Source of the DNA: Bog-756 sp963699105 | GTDB lineage: Bacteria > Actinomycetota > Acidimicrobiia > Acidimicrobiales > RAAP-2 | Assembly (NCBI GenBank): GCA_963699105.1 | Contig: CAVOTI010000004.1 | Coordinates: 1-64,000 of the forward strand | Direction of reading: 5' to 3' | DNA: 64,000 nt | Shown: positions 29,687 to 39,177 of the stretch, piece by piece | Layout of the letters: every line of letters starts with the position of its first letter | Numbering within the stretch: the first letter of the stretch is position 1 | Made by a program: the position numbers and the translations under genes | The notes under the pieces: model-generated | Seen by the model: the letters and a program-made list of their open reading frames with translations, nothing else | What the model was told of the DNA's origin: nothing | Database searches by the model: none

Positions 29687-30175
29687 CTACCCCACGGCAT
29701 CGGCTGTGACCTGCGGCAATGGGGAGCCCTGGGCAGACGGCACCCTGGACAGGGCAACCTTCAGCGCCGAGATCAGCTGCTCGTCCTGGGCCTGGAGGTG
29801 CTTCTGGATCTCGATCGCCTCGCTGAGAATCGCCTCGGCGTCCTTGAACGTGTTCACCGACCGCTGATCGGAGGAGTCGGCGGCGATGTTCTGCCCCACG
29901 ATGATGATCGACAACAGGACCAACTGGAGAAAGGTCTGGGCGATCCAGGCGATGATCCCCTCGCCCCCGGCTTCAGGGCGGCCGGTAGGCCGACCAGGGC
30001 CAGGGCGGCGAAGATGTACGCGCACCACCGTGATGGCTGTTAATTGCACGGTCGTGGCCGGTCCCGGATGGGACGGGGCCACATCGTCGCCGGGCCCGGT
30101 GGCGGTCATCCTGGGGTCCGGCCAGGTCAGCCACCAGGCGTGAAGGGCCAGCCGTCGGCCCCCCTTTTGAGGCAT
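29687..30175 (-). CDS. small membrane protein with C-terminal coiled coil, probably frame-broken
   Basis: The C-terminal part is convincing: a hydrophobic segment WIAQTFLQLVLLSIIIVGQNI followed by ADSSDQRSVNTFKDAEAILS and a helical EIQKHLQAQDEQLISALKVAL. Just before it, another frame encodes a second hydrophobic helix (AYIFAALALVGLPAALKPG) that should precede it directly, so an indel lies in the G-run near 29965. The current N-terminal 60 residues in the open frame are Arg/Pro-rich and are probably a shadow. It resembles two-helix proteins with a short cytoplasmic coiled coil; no family name is offered. It is upstream of and co-directional with the LCP gene. Confidence 0.45.
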   Translation of the reverse strand: MPQKGGRRLALHAWWLTWPDPRMTATGPGDDVAPSHPGPATTVQLTAITVVRVHLRRPGPGRPTGRPEAGGEGIIAWIAQTFLQLVLLSIIIVGQNIAADSSDQRSVNTFKDAEAILSEAIEIQKHLQAQDEQLISALKVALSRVPSAQGSPLPQVTADAVG

Positions 30176-30542
30176 CGGGGCACCTCCGGACCCGACCCAT
30201 TTCGCCGGCTGGGCGGCGGCCCCATTGCGCTAATTCCGCGCGGTGCCATACCATTCATGGCGAGCACTCTCCGTGTGTCGGGAACCACTGTGCGAGCGTG
30301 CTCCGTCAATCGGCAACTGAACAGCAAACGATCCAGCGGGCAGGGCTGCTTCCAATGCAAGATGTACATGGACTACTAGGGCATGCGGCTGTCGCCTCCT
30401 ACAGCGGCGCCCGATCGGCGGGATACTCGGCGGACAGGGCCCAGGCGCAACCGCCTGACCTGCGGCGGGCTCGGTCACGTGATCGAAGCCGGTGCATCAG
30501 CGGTGGGCGGGGCGCGGCTCCGATCGGCGATGGAGGGCGGCC
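30176..30542. other. intergenic region upstream of the LuxR-type regulator
   Basis: No supported gene is present. The region carries the divergent promoters of the small membrane protein (left) and the regulator (right), and a weak GCCAT/ATGGC hairpin near 30245-30260. Confidence 0.3.
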
Positions 30543-33460
30543 GTGGCAATCTCCGATCTGAACCCGGCGCCGACCGACCGCCGTTCCCATCACGAGACGG
30601 GACCCCGGCTGTTCGAACGCGGCCCGTTCCTGGCCGAGTTCGAGGCGATCTTCAGCAGGACCCTCCAGGTTCCCAGTCGCTGCATAGCCATCGAGGGGCC
30701 GTGGGGTTCCGGCCGGACCGCCCTGATCAACGCGGCGTGCGAGACGGCCCGCCGCTTCGACTGCCTGGTGTTGCGGGCCACCGGCGGCGACATCGAGAAG
30801 CAGGTTCCCTTCGCCGTGCTCGGGAAGTTCGTCGAGTCGGCCGCCGCTCTGGCCGGTGATTCCCAATCGGCGGTGGCCGAAGTCGAGGCCATCAAGGCCG
30901 TCTTGGGTTCCGAGGACGGGACCCGGCACGATCCGAGCACCATCGGTCCCTTGTTCCACGCCCTGGTGGTCGCCCTCCGGGAGCTCGGTCCGGTACTGCT
31001 GGCCGTGGACGACGCCGACCTGGCCGACCGCGAGACCCTGGCCGTGCTCCGCTATGTGGTCCGCCGGCTGGAGAATCAGCAGATCTGGCTCCTGGTGAGC
31101 GCCCGGCCGCTCCATGCCGGTGTGGGCCTGCGACCGGTCGACGGCCTCCTCACCGAGTCGGAGACCAGGCAGTTCATCCTCGAACCGCTGGGGGAAGAGA
31201 GCGTGAAGCTCATGCTCTCGGGTTTCTTGGACGAACAGCCGGATCCGGCTTTCGTCTCGGCTTGCTGCGAGGCCTCGGGGGGTCGGCCCCTGTTCCTCAA
31301 GACGCTGCTGCCCTGCCTGGCCCGCTGGCAGGTCCGGCCCACCGCCGACATGGCCAGCCGGGTGGAGCGGGTGTCGGCCCCGAAGATCACGCAGTTCGTA
31401 CTGGCCCGACTGCAGCAGCTCCCGGTGGCCGCGGCCGATCTCCTCCAGGCCTGTGCCGTCCTCGGGGACGGAGCCGAGCCGACGGTGGCCCGCCTGCTGG
31501 CCAAGATCGACGCCCTGGCCGCCGAACGGGCGGCCGATGCGGCCGCCCACATGGAGCTCATGCGTCCCGGACGGCCGTTCGCCTTCAGCTCCCCCTGATC
31601 CGTTGGGCGGTCTACTACGACATTCCGACAGCCCGACGCTCGCACCTGCACTCCATGGCGGCCGAGCTGCTCACCGAGCACGGGGCCGGGGAGGTGACGG
31701 TAGCCGAGCACCTCCTGGCCACCGAACCGGTCGGTGACCCGACCACCGCCGATCGGCTCCAGCAGATGGGCCGGGACGTACTGGCCGCCGGCGACCCCCA
31801 CCTGGCCCTCCGATGCCTCAACCGGGCCCTGGCCGAATCGCCGCCGGCCGCCCGCGGCGGCAGCCTCTACCTCGACCTGGCCTCCGTCGAGCTGGCCCAG
31901 AGGATGCCGTCGGCTCTCTCCCACTTCCGCCGGGCAGTACAGCTCGGCGTGGACGATGACGCCGAAGTGATCAGGGTGGCGGTCGGGCTGTTCCGCGACC
32001 TGGCGGCAGCTCCCGAGGTCAGGGCGGAAGCGGTGCGAGCGGTGCAGGAGCTGACCCCCCGGCTCGAAGGTCTCGATCGGGGACTCCGCATCGAATTCGA
32101 ACTGGCTCTGGCCATGGCCTCCAACCGGCCGTCGGAGCGCGACGAGGTCCTGGCCAGGCTCAAGCAGCTCCTGGCCCATGCCGATGATGCCGATTCCGGT
32201 CAATCCGGACCTGGCCTGGCCAAGCTGGCCAGCACCTTCGTCACCTTCCATGCTGCCGTCGGGGGTCTGGTCGAGGCCGGCGACCTGGCCGAGGCCCTCG
32301 GATCGGTGGTCGATGCCGACCAGCTGGTCACCGCCGATCCAATGGTCGAAGAGATCCAGGCGATGTCGTTCGTCGGCCTGCTGTGCACCGACCAGTTCTC
32401 CATGGTCGACGAGCTCCTCGGCAAGGCCCAGAGTCGGGCCCGGGAGGGCGGCAACGCCTCGTCCAAGCAACTCGCCACCGTGTTGGCGGCCACCTCCTAC
32501 CTGTGGCAGGGCTCCCTTACCGCCGCCGAGGAGGCGTTCGGTCGGGGACGGGCCCTCGGAGCCCAACTCGGCGCCGGCCACCAGAGCTGGGTGACGGTCG
32601 GGCTGGTCGATGCCCTCCTCCGCCAGGGGAGGATCGACGAGGCGGAGAAGAGCTTCGAGCAATTGCGGGCGGAAAAGATCGGCAATCCTGCCTTCGAATC
32701 CATCGTCCGCGTCCAGCATGGACGCCTGCTGGTGGCCCGGGGCCATCTCCGCGAAGGTCTCGAGCAGTTCCTGTTGGCCGGCAAGGACGCCGTGGAGGAA
32801 GGCCTCATCAACCCGGCCCTGAGCTCGTGGCGGGCCGATGCCGCCATGGCGCTGTCCATGCTGGGCGAATGGTCGGAGGCAGGACGGCTGGCCGACGAAC
32901 ACCTCCGCCTGGCCCGATCCTTCGGCGCCCCCCGTGCCCTGGGAGTGGCCCTGCGGTCGGCGGCGGCGGCCACCCCCGACACCTTCGAGCGGACCGCCCT
33001 CCTCACCGAAGCGGTGGAGCTGTTGGAGCCGTCACCGGCCCGCCTGGAGGCGGCCTACTCCCTGGTCGAGTTGGGGATGGTCCTGGTCGAACGCAAGAAG
33101 AAGGAGGAGGCCCGAGGCGTCCTTCGCCGCGGCGCCAATCTGGCCTCCCTGTGCGGGGCCCATCAGCTGGTGGAGTCGGCCGGCATCCAGCTGCGGGCGG
33201 CCGGGGCCCGTCCCCGCCGGCTCGGGTACATCGGACCGGATTCGCTGACCCCGGCCGAGCGCCGGGTGGCGCGGCTGGCCGCAGCCGGCAAGACCAATCA
33301 AGGGATCGCCGCCGACCTCTACATCACGGTGAAGACCGTCGAGGGCCATCTGGCCAAGACCTACCGAAAGCTCGGCGTCGACTCACGCCACAGCCTGGCC
33401 CTGGCCCTGGGGGACGGCGAAGACGACGGTGACGACCTGCTCGACGCTTCAGCTCTCTGA
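30543..33460 (+). CDS. large ATP-binding LuxR-family regulator (LAL type), one frameshift
   Basis: LAL regulators couple an AAA/NACHT-like ATPase, a helical TPR-like sensor and a C-terminal LuxR helix-turn-helix. Here the GTG start follows GGAGGGCGG. The ATPase region has an unusual P-loop, EGPWGSGRTALI (residues 45-56), a Walker B LLAVDDADLAD and the sensor-like LVSARPL. TPR-like repeats span about 360-890. The LuxR domain at the C-terminus is LTPAERRVARLAAAGKTNQGIAADLYITVKTVEGHLAKTYRKLGV. A single frameshift near 31590 splits the ORF; reading on in the next frame gives LPLIRWAVYYDIPTARR without loss. It lies between the two polysaccharide loci and may regulate one or both. The stop is five bases from the convergent spherulin gene. 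Confidence 0.75.
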
Positions 33461-33465
33461 GTGCA

Positions 33466-34419
33466 TCAGGCCGGCGCCCGGCCGTTCACCGATGCCGAGA
33501 TCTGGTGCTGTTCGTCCGTCCAGTACGGAGCGGCGGGAAGAGTGTCGAACGGGTCAGGAGGGACAGCACTGGTCACGTACACGTACCCGGCATTTCTGGT
33601 CTTGCTCAAGGACAACGCCTCCATCAACTGCTCGTGGGTGGTCGCCCCGTAGACGATGTGCCAGACGGTGTCGGGGTCCGGTGACCACGTGAGCGGCTGG
33701 AACGCTTCGATCGACGACCGGGGTGAGCCGGTGTACTCACCGAAGCTCCCTTCGAACGTCACCAGGACGTCGGCCGAGTTCCGGAAGCACTCTCCCACCG
33801 CCGTCCCGGGGTTGAGAGCCGTCATCGCCCCCGGATGCGCCTGCTTGACGAAGTCGGTGAGGGCGCGGTACTGGTCGGCGAAGGCGGCCGAAAGCGGCCC
33901 GGGTCCACAGTCGGTCGTGCCCTGGTCCATGAAGATCCCGCCCAGGTCCGATCCGTAGAACTGGTACCAGGTGTCGATGTCGGACTCGATCTGGGCCAGC
34001 CAGGCGTGCAGGCCCCCCGACCCGGACCGGGTCAACAGCCCATCGGGATGGCCGCTGGTGGCACTGCCCAGGTAACCGGTGTCGACATACCCGAGCACCT
34101 TGCTGCCGTTGGCGTGTGCCTGCTGGATGGCCGAGGCCCACGCCGGTACGGGCTGGGGACCGGGACCGTTGTCCACATTGGCGACGATGATCCCCACCGT
34201 CCCGTTCTTGGCTCCGGTCAACTGGGTCCAGGTACCCGGGTCGGTGACCGGGTCGACATAGGCCGGTACCGCCAGCTGCTGGTCGAGGTCGGAGCTCCCG
34301 CTCCGTCCCGGCTTGTGGGCGGAGCCTCCGTCAGTGGGCAGCAGTACCAGCACCACCAGACAGGCGATCACCACGGCCACGATCCCGGCGGCGTAGACGG
34401 CAGCCCGGCTGTGCATCAT
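33466..34419 (-). CDS. spherulin-4 family (GH135-like) glycoside hydrolase
   Basis: The 317-residue protein has an N-terminal membrane anchor or signal (AAVYAAGIVAVVIACLVVLVLL) and a (beta/alpha)8 domain of the spherulin-4 family, whose fungal member Sph3 cleaves galactosaminogalactan. Family blocks are AVPAYVDP near 50, GTVGIIVANVDNGPG, KVLGYVDTGYLG at 107-118, GIFMDQGTTDCG at 161-172, MTALNPGTAV at 199-208 and LVTFEGSFGEYT at 219-230. The family usually has Asp-Glu at the end of the DGIFLDE strand. Here it is Asp165-Gln166, while the second acidic residue, Glu223, is kept. The start is taken at 34419 because it precedes the anchor. It is the last gene of the pelF-to-glmS strand run, 180 bases after glmS. 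Confidence 0.75.
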   Translation of the reverse strand: MMHSRAAVYAAGIVAVVIACLVVLVLLPTDGGSAHKPGRSGSSDLDQQLAVPAYVDPVTDPGTWTQLTGAKNGTVGIIVANVDNGPGPQPVPAWASAIQQAHANGSKVLGYVDTGYLGSATSGHPDGLLTRSGSGGLHAWLAQIESDIDTWYQFYGSDLGGIFMDQGTTDCGPGPLSAAFADQYRALTDFVKQAHPGAMTALNPGTAVGECFRNSADVLVTFEGSFGEYTGSPRSSIEAFQPLTWSPDPDTVWHIVYGATTHEQLMEALSLSKTRNAGYVYVTSAVPPDPFDTLPAAPYWTDEQHQISASVNGRAPA

Positions 34420-34599
34420 CGGGCATGAGGACGTGGCGTCACGACGGGCACTGGAGCTCGGGGGCACGGTCCATTGGCAGAGCCTAAACTGTCGGTGCCG
34501 CTCCCCCCTCTCATTCACCGGAGGGATCGGCCGGCCGGGTGGGGGTCTCGGGCCGACGGCCCGGGTCGGGCGCCATCCCCGCCGGACCGGCTCAGGTGG

Positions 34600-36444
34600 T
34601 CACTCGACCGTCACCGTCTTGGCCAGGTTGCGGGGCCGGTCGACGTCGTGACCGTGGGCCTGAGCCAGCCAGTAGGCCAGGAACTGCAGGGGCAGCGCAT
34701 CGACGATGGGCGAGAACATCGGCTCGACCGACGGGACCCACAACATGTGGTCGGCCAGTTCGGCCGACTGCTGATCGCCGTCGTTGCCGACCAGGACGAC
34801 GGTCGCCCCCCGGCTCTTCACCTCCCGGATGTTGGAACACATCTTCTCCCACAGGTGGTTGCGGGTCGCCACCCCCACCACCACCGTGCCCGGCTCGATC
34901 AGGGCGATGGGTCCGTGCTTCAGCTCGCCGGCCGGGTAACCCTCGGCCCGCAGATAGGAGATCTCCTTCAGTTTGAGGGCGCCCTCGAGGGCCACCGGAT
35001 GTCCGACATGGCGACCGAGGTAGAAGAAGTCGCGGGCCTCGGCCAGTTCCTGGGCCACTTCTGCCACGTCCTTGGTGCGGTCGAGCACCCTGGTCAGTTG
35101 GTCGGGCAGGTCGAGCATCTGGTCCATCAGGACGCCGATCTCGACGGCTGGCAGGGTGCCGCGGGCCTGGGCCAACACCAGGGCCAGCAGCTCGAGGGCC
35201 ACCACCTGGGTCAGATAGGTCTTGGTGGCGGCCACACCGACCTCGGGCCCGGCCCGGGTGTAGAGCACGCCATCTGCCTCGCGGGCCATCGACGAGTCCA
35301 CCACGTTGGACACCACCAACACCTTCGACCCGGCGGCGCGGGCTTCCCGCAGACCTTGCAACGTGTCGACCGTCTCGCCCGACTGGCTGACCCCGATGGT
35401 CAGCGTCCGATCGTCGAGGATCGGGTCGCGGTAACGGAACTCACTGGCGATGTCGACCTGGGTGGACAGTCGGGCCCACTTCTCGATGGCGAACTTGGCC
35501 ACCAGAGCGGCGTGGTAGCTGCTGCCGCAGGCCACGATGCAGACCCGTTCGATACCGGCGAGCACATCGGCCGTCAACCCCGAAGCCTCGTCGAGGCGCA
35601 GTGTCCCGTCGGCCAGCCGGCGGCCGAGGAGAGTGTCCGCCACCGCCTCGGGCTGCTCGTGGATCTCCTTGGTCATGAAGTCGTCGTAACCGTCCTGGTG
35701 AGACGAAGTCACGTCCCAGTCGATGTTGAGCTCCGTGGCTTCGGCCGCATTCCCCGCCAATGTGGTGATCTCCACCGATCCGGGCCGGAGCTCGGCCAGC
35801 TGATCGTCCTCCAGGGCGAAGAGCTGCCGGGTCGATCCGAGCAGAGCCGGAATGTCCGAAGCCAGAAACGAGGTGCCGTCACCGATCCCCACGATCAGCG
35901 GGGAGATCCGTCGGGCGGCCACCACCAGATCGGGTTCGTCGGCGTGCACGGCGGCCACGGCGAAGGACCCCCGGACCCGTCGCAGGGCCCGCCGGACTCC
36001 TTCGGCCAACCCGGGGTGACAAGACAACTCCGACTCGATCAGGTGGCACAGGACCTCGGAATCGGTCTCGGACACCAGCACGTGACCCTCGGCGGTGAGC
36101 TCGGCGGCCAGCTCGGCGTGATTTTCGATGATGCCGTTGTGGACCAGGGCCAGCCGGCCCGAGCAGTCGAAGTGGGGATGGGCGTTCAGGGTCGTCGGAT
36201 GACCGTGGGTGGCCCACCGCGTATGGCCCACCCCGCTCCGGCACCGCGGTGGCGCTTCCTTGGCCAGCCAGTGCAGATCGCTGACCGAATGGGTGCCCTC
36301 GGCGGCCCGGGACCGCCACAACTGGTCGGAGGTGGCCAGGACGACGCCGGCCGAATCGTATCCCCGGTACTCCAGACGACCGAGTCCTTCGAGCAAGAGA
36401 GGCAGGGCGTCGTCAACGCCGGTGACACCGATGATTCCACACAT
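34600..36444 (-). CDS. glmS: glutamine-fructose-6-phosphate aminotransferase (isomerizing)
   Basis: GlmS makes glucosamine-6-phosphate from fructose-6-phosphate and glutamine, the first step to UDP-GlcNAc and UDP-GalNAc. The 614-residue protein begins MCGIIGV, with Cys2 as the glutamine amidohydrolase nucleophile. RLEYRGYDSAGV, HTRWATHG and HNGIIENH belong to the glutaminase domain. Two SIS domains follow, with VACGSSYHAAL, SQSGETVDTLQ, VLVVSNVVDSSMARE, ELKHGPIALIE and the C-terminal DRPRNLAKTVTVE. The start at 36444 is fixed because Cys must follow Met. It sits five bases after the epimerase stop, inside a pelF-led operon, so it is probably a dedicated copy that feeds amino-sugar polymer synthesis; whether a second, housekeeping glmS exists is not visible. 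Confidence 0.95.
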   Translation of the reverse strand: MCGIIGVTGVDDALPLLLEGLGRLEYRGYDSAGVVLATSDQLWRSRAAEGTHSVSDLHWLAKEAPPRCRSGVGHTRWATHGHPTTLNAHPHFDCSGRLALVHNGIIENHAELAAELTAEGHVLVSETDSEVLCHLIESELSCHPGLAEGVRRALRRVRGSFAVAAVHADEPDLVVAARRISPLIVGIGDGTSFLASDIPALLGSTRQLFALEDDQLAELRPGSVEITTLAGNAAEATELNIDWDVTSSHQDGYDDFMTKEIHEQPEAVADTLLGRRLADGTLRLDEASGLTADVLAGIERVCIVACGSSYHAALVAKFAIEKWARLSTQVDIASEFRYRDPILDDRTLTIGVSQSGETVDTLQGLREARAAGSKVLVVSNVVDSSMAREADGVLYTRAGPEVGVAATKTYLTQVVALELLALVLAQARGTLPAVEIGVLMDQMLDLPDQLTRVLDRTKDVAEVAQELAEARDFFYLGRHVGHPVALEGALKLKEISYLRAEGYPAGELKHGPIALIEPGTVVVGVATRNHLWEKMCSNIREVKSRGATVVLVGNDGDQQSAELADHMLWVPSVEPMFSPIVDALPLQFLAYWLAQAHGHDVDRPRNLAKTVTVE

Positions 36445-36448
36445 GTTC

Positions 36449-37372
36449 TCAGATTCCTGACTGCCAGAGGTTGGCAACGGCCTCGGCGATTGGAGTGGTG
36501 GGAGCCCACTGGAGGTGCTTGCGGAGGAGGGTGATGTTTGCCTGCTGCCACGGCACGGCCGCCGAACGGCGAGACCCGCCCACCGACTCGAAGACATCTC
36601 CCTCGAATCCGGCAGCGGCGGCCAGCAGTTCGACCATCGACCGGCAGGACATAGCCACCCCTCTCCCGACATTGAGGATGGGATGGGCGTCGACGCTGCG
36701 GATCGCCAGCAGCGCGGCGGTGGCGACATCGTCGGTGGCCAGGAAGTCCCGGTACGAACGGAGCGAGCCGAGGGTGATGAACGTCTGGCCCGACACCAGG
36801 GCCCGTTTGATCTCGCGGACGGTCGTGCCGGCCAGGGAGTTGGCCGGGGCCCGGGGACCGACGGGGTTGAACACCCTGAGCACGGTGGCCCGGATGGCCC
36901 CGCGCTCCACCATGCCGGTCACCAGTTCGGTGGCCGCCAGCTTGGTCCTGCCGTAATCACCCACCGGTCGGGCGGTGGCCGTCTCGGCGATGGCGATTCC
37001 CTCAGGTTGATTGCCGTACTCGGCTGCCGACCCCATGTGCACCAGCGGAATGGGGTCGGCCAGGGCCATCGCCCTCACCAGTTTGTCGACCACGGTGGCG
37101 TTGACCGCTTCCAGCAGCTGGGGCGATCCCGAGGTGGATCCGGCGCAGTTGATCACGGCATCCGGCTTGCTGAAGTCGAGCAGGGAGGCGAAGTCGCCGA
37201 CCGACGCCCGGACCATGTCCATCCGCCGCCACTGGCAGTTGGCCGACGGGGCGATCCGGGGCGCGTGGGCACTGACGCCCACCAGGTACGACGAGTCGCC
37301 GGACCGTTCGATGGCCGTACGCACCTGGCTTCCGAGGAAACCATTGGCGCCCAGGAGGAGGTACCGGTTCAC
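36449..37372 (-). CDS. NAD-dependent epimerase/dehydratase family sugar-nucleotide enzyme
   Basis: This 307-residue extended SDR begins with GTG (37372), overlapping the nucleotidyltransferase stop by four bases. The nucleotide-binding motif is LLLGANGFLGSQV; HMGSAAEYGN and YGRTKLAATEL supply the catalytic Ser/Tyr/Lys; RVFNPVGPR and LGSLRSYRDFLATDDVA are the sugar-nucleotide contacts seen in GalE/RmlD/GDP-sugar reductase relatives. It would epimerise or reduce the sugar nucleotide made by the two neighbouring enzymes. Substrate is uncertain: either NDP-hexose 4-epimerisation or reduction of a 4-keto intermediate from the LegB-like dehydratase. Confidence 0.75.
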   Translation of the reverse strand: MNRYLLLGANGFLGSQVRTAIERSGDSSYLVGVSAHAPRIAPSANCQWRRMDMVRASVGDFASLLDFSKPDAVINCAGSTSGSPQLLEAVNATVVDKLVRAMALADPIPLVHMGSAAEYGNQPEGIAIAETATARPVGDYGRTKLAATELVTGMVERGAIRATVLRVFNPVGPRAPANSLAGTTVREIKRALVSGQTFITLGSLRSYRDFLATDDVATAALLAIRSVDAHPILNVGRGVAMSCRSMVELLAAAAGFEGDVFESVGGSRRSAAVPWQQANITLLRKHLQWAPTTPIAEAVANLWQSGI

Positions 37373-38136
37373 CGCAGCCCTGGAAGCAGTCTCGGACCGA
37401 GCACATCGAACTCCCGGTTGGCCTGGTCGTAGTCGTCGGGTCGCCCGATGTCGAGCCAGAACCCGTCGAAGTGGTAACTCGACGGAAGGGTTCCCCGCTC
37501 GATCAGATCGAGCATCAGGTCGTCGAACCCGTAGGGGAGACCGGCGGTGTACCGCTCGAGATGCCGCTTGCTGACCCCGTAGATTCCCATGCTCACCGCG
37601 TAGGTCATCGGCGGCTTCTCGGTGAAGTTGGTGACCTTGCGGTCGACCACGTCGAGCACCCCGAAGTCGACTTGGTGGACACGGCTGTAGGTGGCCACCG
37701 TCAGAGGGGCGGCACTGGCCACATGGGCGTCCATCAGATCGGCATAGTCCAGATCGGTGAGGATGTCGCCGTTCATGAGGAGGAAGTTCTCCGGCAGTCG
37801 GTCCAGGACCATCAGCGCCGGTCCGATGGTGCCCAGCGGAGACTCCTCGTGGACGTAGTCGACCTCGATCCCCCATTGGGAGCCGTCTCCCACGTAGGCC
37901 CGGATCAGCTGGCCCAGGTGGCCGATGGCCAGGGTGGCGTGCCGGAAGCCCTTGGCCGCCAGTTGGCGCAGGACGATCTCCAAAATCGAGTACTGCTCCC
38001 CGATGGGCACGAGCGGCTTGGGGATCACCGTGGTGTAGGGGCGCAGACGCACCCCTTTGCCTCCGGCCAGGATCACCACGTGCCGGGTGTCCGTTGCGGA
38101 GTCTCGTTCGATGTCGACGAGATCAGTCATTGCCAT
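37369..38136 (-). CDS. sugar-1-phosphate nucleotidyltransferase
   Basis: This 255-residue enzyme activates a hexose-1-phosphate with an NTP. The signature HVVILAGGKGVRLRPYT with VIPKPLVPIG lies near residues 20-45. FLLMNGDILTDLDYADLM carries the metal-binding Asp. TNFTEKPPMTYAVSMGIYGV and GFWLDIGRPDDYDQANREF are typical of the short RfbA/RfbF/mannose-1-P guanylyltransferase-like group. No left-handed helix (acetyltransferase) domain is present. It overlaps the epimerase gene by four bases and follows the LegB-like dehydratase by 21 bases. Which nucleotide and sugar it uses cannot be read from the sequence. Confidence 0.8.
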   Translation of the reverse strand: MAMTDLVDIERDSATDTRHVVILAGGKGVRLRPYTTVIPKPLVPIGEQYSILEIVLRQLAAKGFRHATLAIGHLGQLIRAYVGDGSQWGIEVDYVHEESPLGTIGPALMVLDRLPENFLLMNGDILTDLDYADLMDAHVASAAPLTVATYSRVHQVDFGVLDVVDRKVTNFTEKPPMTYAVSMGIYGVSKRHLERYTAGLPYGFDDLMLDLIERGTLPSSYHFDGFWLDIGRPDDYDQANREFDVLGPRLLPGLR

Positions 38137-38157
38137 GCCCCTCTCTTTGACCGGTGG

Positions 38158-39153
38158 TCAGACGTTGTACTGGTCGGTCTTGTAACGACTCAGGTTGTCG
38201 GGATCGGAGAACCACTCGATGGTCCTGCTCAGACCTTCGGACAGGGTGTGGGCCGGCTTCCACGACGCAGCCCGTTGGATGGCTGCGCTGTCCGACACCA
38301 GACGGGTCACCTCGGACCGCTCGGGACGGAGCCGTTCGTCCTCGACCTGGATCTCCACGTCGGTTCCCATCAGCTCGGCGATGACCTTGACGGTGTCGGC
38401 CACCGAGATCTCCACGCCCGACCCGGCATTGAACGTCCCGCCGACCACATCGTCGAGCGGGGCTTCGAGCATGGCCCGGAAGGCCGCCGCCGTGTCGAGC
38501 ACGAAGTTGAAATCCCGGGTCGGGGTCAACGAACCGAGGGCGATCTGCCGGCGTCCGGCGGCCAGTTGGGAGATCACCGTGGGGATGACGGCCCGGGCCG
38601 ACTGACGGGGGCCGTAGGTGTTGAACGGCCGGAGGGTGATCACCGGGAGATCGAAGCTGAGGTGGTAGCTCTCCGCCAGCTTGTCAGCGGCGATCTTGGA
38701 CGCCGAGTAGGGCGACTGGGCCTGCAACGGATGCTCCTCGGAGATGGGGACACTCCGTGCGCTCCCATAGACCTCACTGGTCGAGGTGCAGACGATCCGC
38801 GACGTCCCCAACGCCCGGCCCGCCTCCAGCACGTTGAGCGTTCCACCGGCATTCGTCTCCAGATAGGACAGGGGGGCCTGGTACGAGTACGGAATGGCGA
38901 TCAAGGCGGCCAGGTGGCAGATCATGTCGGCCCCGGTCATCAGGTTCATGACCGAGTTCCGGTCACGGACATCGCCGGGGACCACCTCGATCGAGGCCAG
39001 GACATCGCGGTCGAGCCCCTCCAGCCACCCCCACGATCCGAACGAGTTGTACTGGACCATGGCTCGCACCTGATAGCCGGACTCAACCAAGGTTTCAGTC
39101 AGATGGGAGCCGATGAATCCGTCGGCACCGGTGATCGCAACGGTCGTAGACAT
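38158..39153 (-). CDS. LegB-like NAD-dependent 4,6-dehydratase
   Basis: This 331-residue extended SDR has TGADGFIGSHLTETLV, a Tyr/Lys pair in YSASKIAADKL, the STSEVYG active-site Ser/Thr, and LRPFNTYGPRQSARAVI. QYNSFGSWGWLEGLD near residue 38 and FNAGSGVEISVADTVKVIAELMG are hallmarks of the LegB branch, which dehydrates nucleotide-activated GlcNAc to 4-keto-6-deoxy sugars in legionaminic acid pathways. No partner aminotransferase (LegC) or synthase (LegI) is visible here, so the product may instead be a 6-deoxy amino sugar or serve as an epimerase-type step. It is transcribed with pelF and glmS. Confidence 0.75.
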   Translation of the reverse strand: MSTTVAITGADGFIGSHLTETLVESGYQVRAMVQYNSFGSWGWLEGLDRDVLASIEVVPGDVRDRNSVMNLMTGADMICHLAALIAIPYSYQAPLSYLETNAGGTLNVLEAGRALGTSRIVCTSTSEVYGSARSVPISEEHPLQAQSPYSASKIAADKLAESYHLSFDLPVITLRPFNTYGPRQSARAVIPTVISQLAAGRRQIALGSLTPTRDFNFVLDTAAAFRAMLEAPLDDVVGGTFNAGSGVEISVADTVKVIAELMGTDVEIQVEDERLRPERSEVTRLVSDSAAIQRAASWKPAHTLSEGLSRTIEWFSDPDNLSRYKTDQYNV

Positions 39154-39177
39154 TGGTGTGGTCGCTTTCTGTGTGAG

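Noticed and set aside
34474..36534. Plus-strand ORF of 686 codons opposite glmS
   Set aside because: Shadow frame; the minus strand encodes a complete GlmS with all catalytic motifs.
36445..36729. Extended N-terminus of GlmS
   Set aside because: GlmS needs Cys directly after the initiator Met; MCGIIGV starts at 36444.
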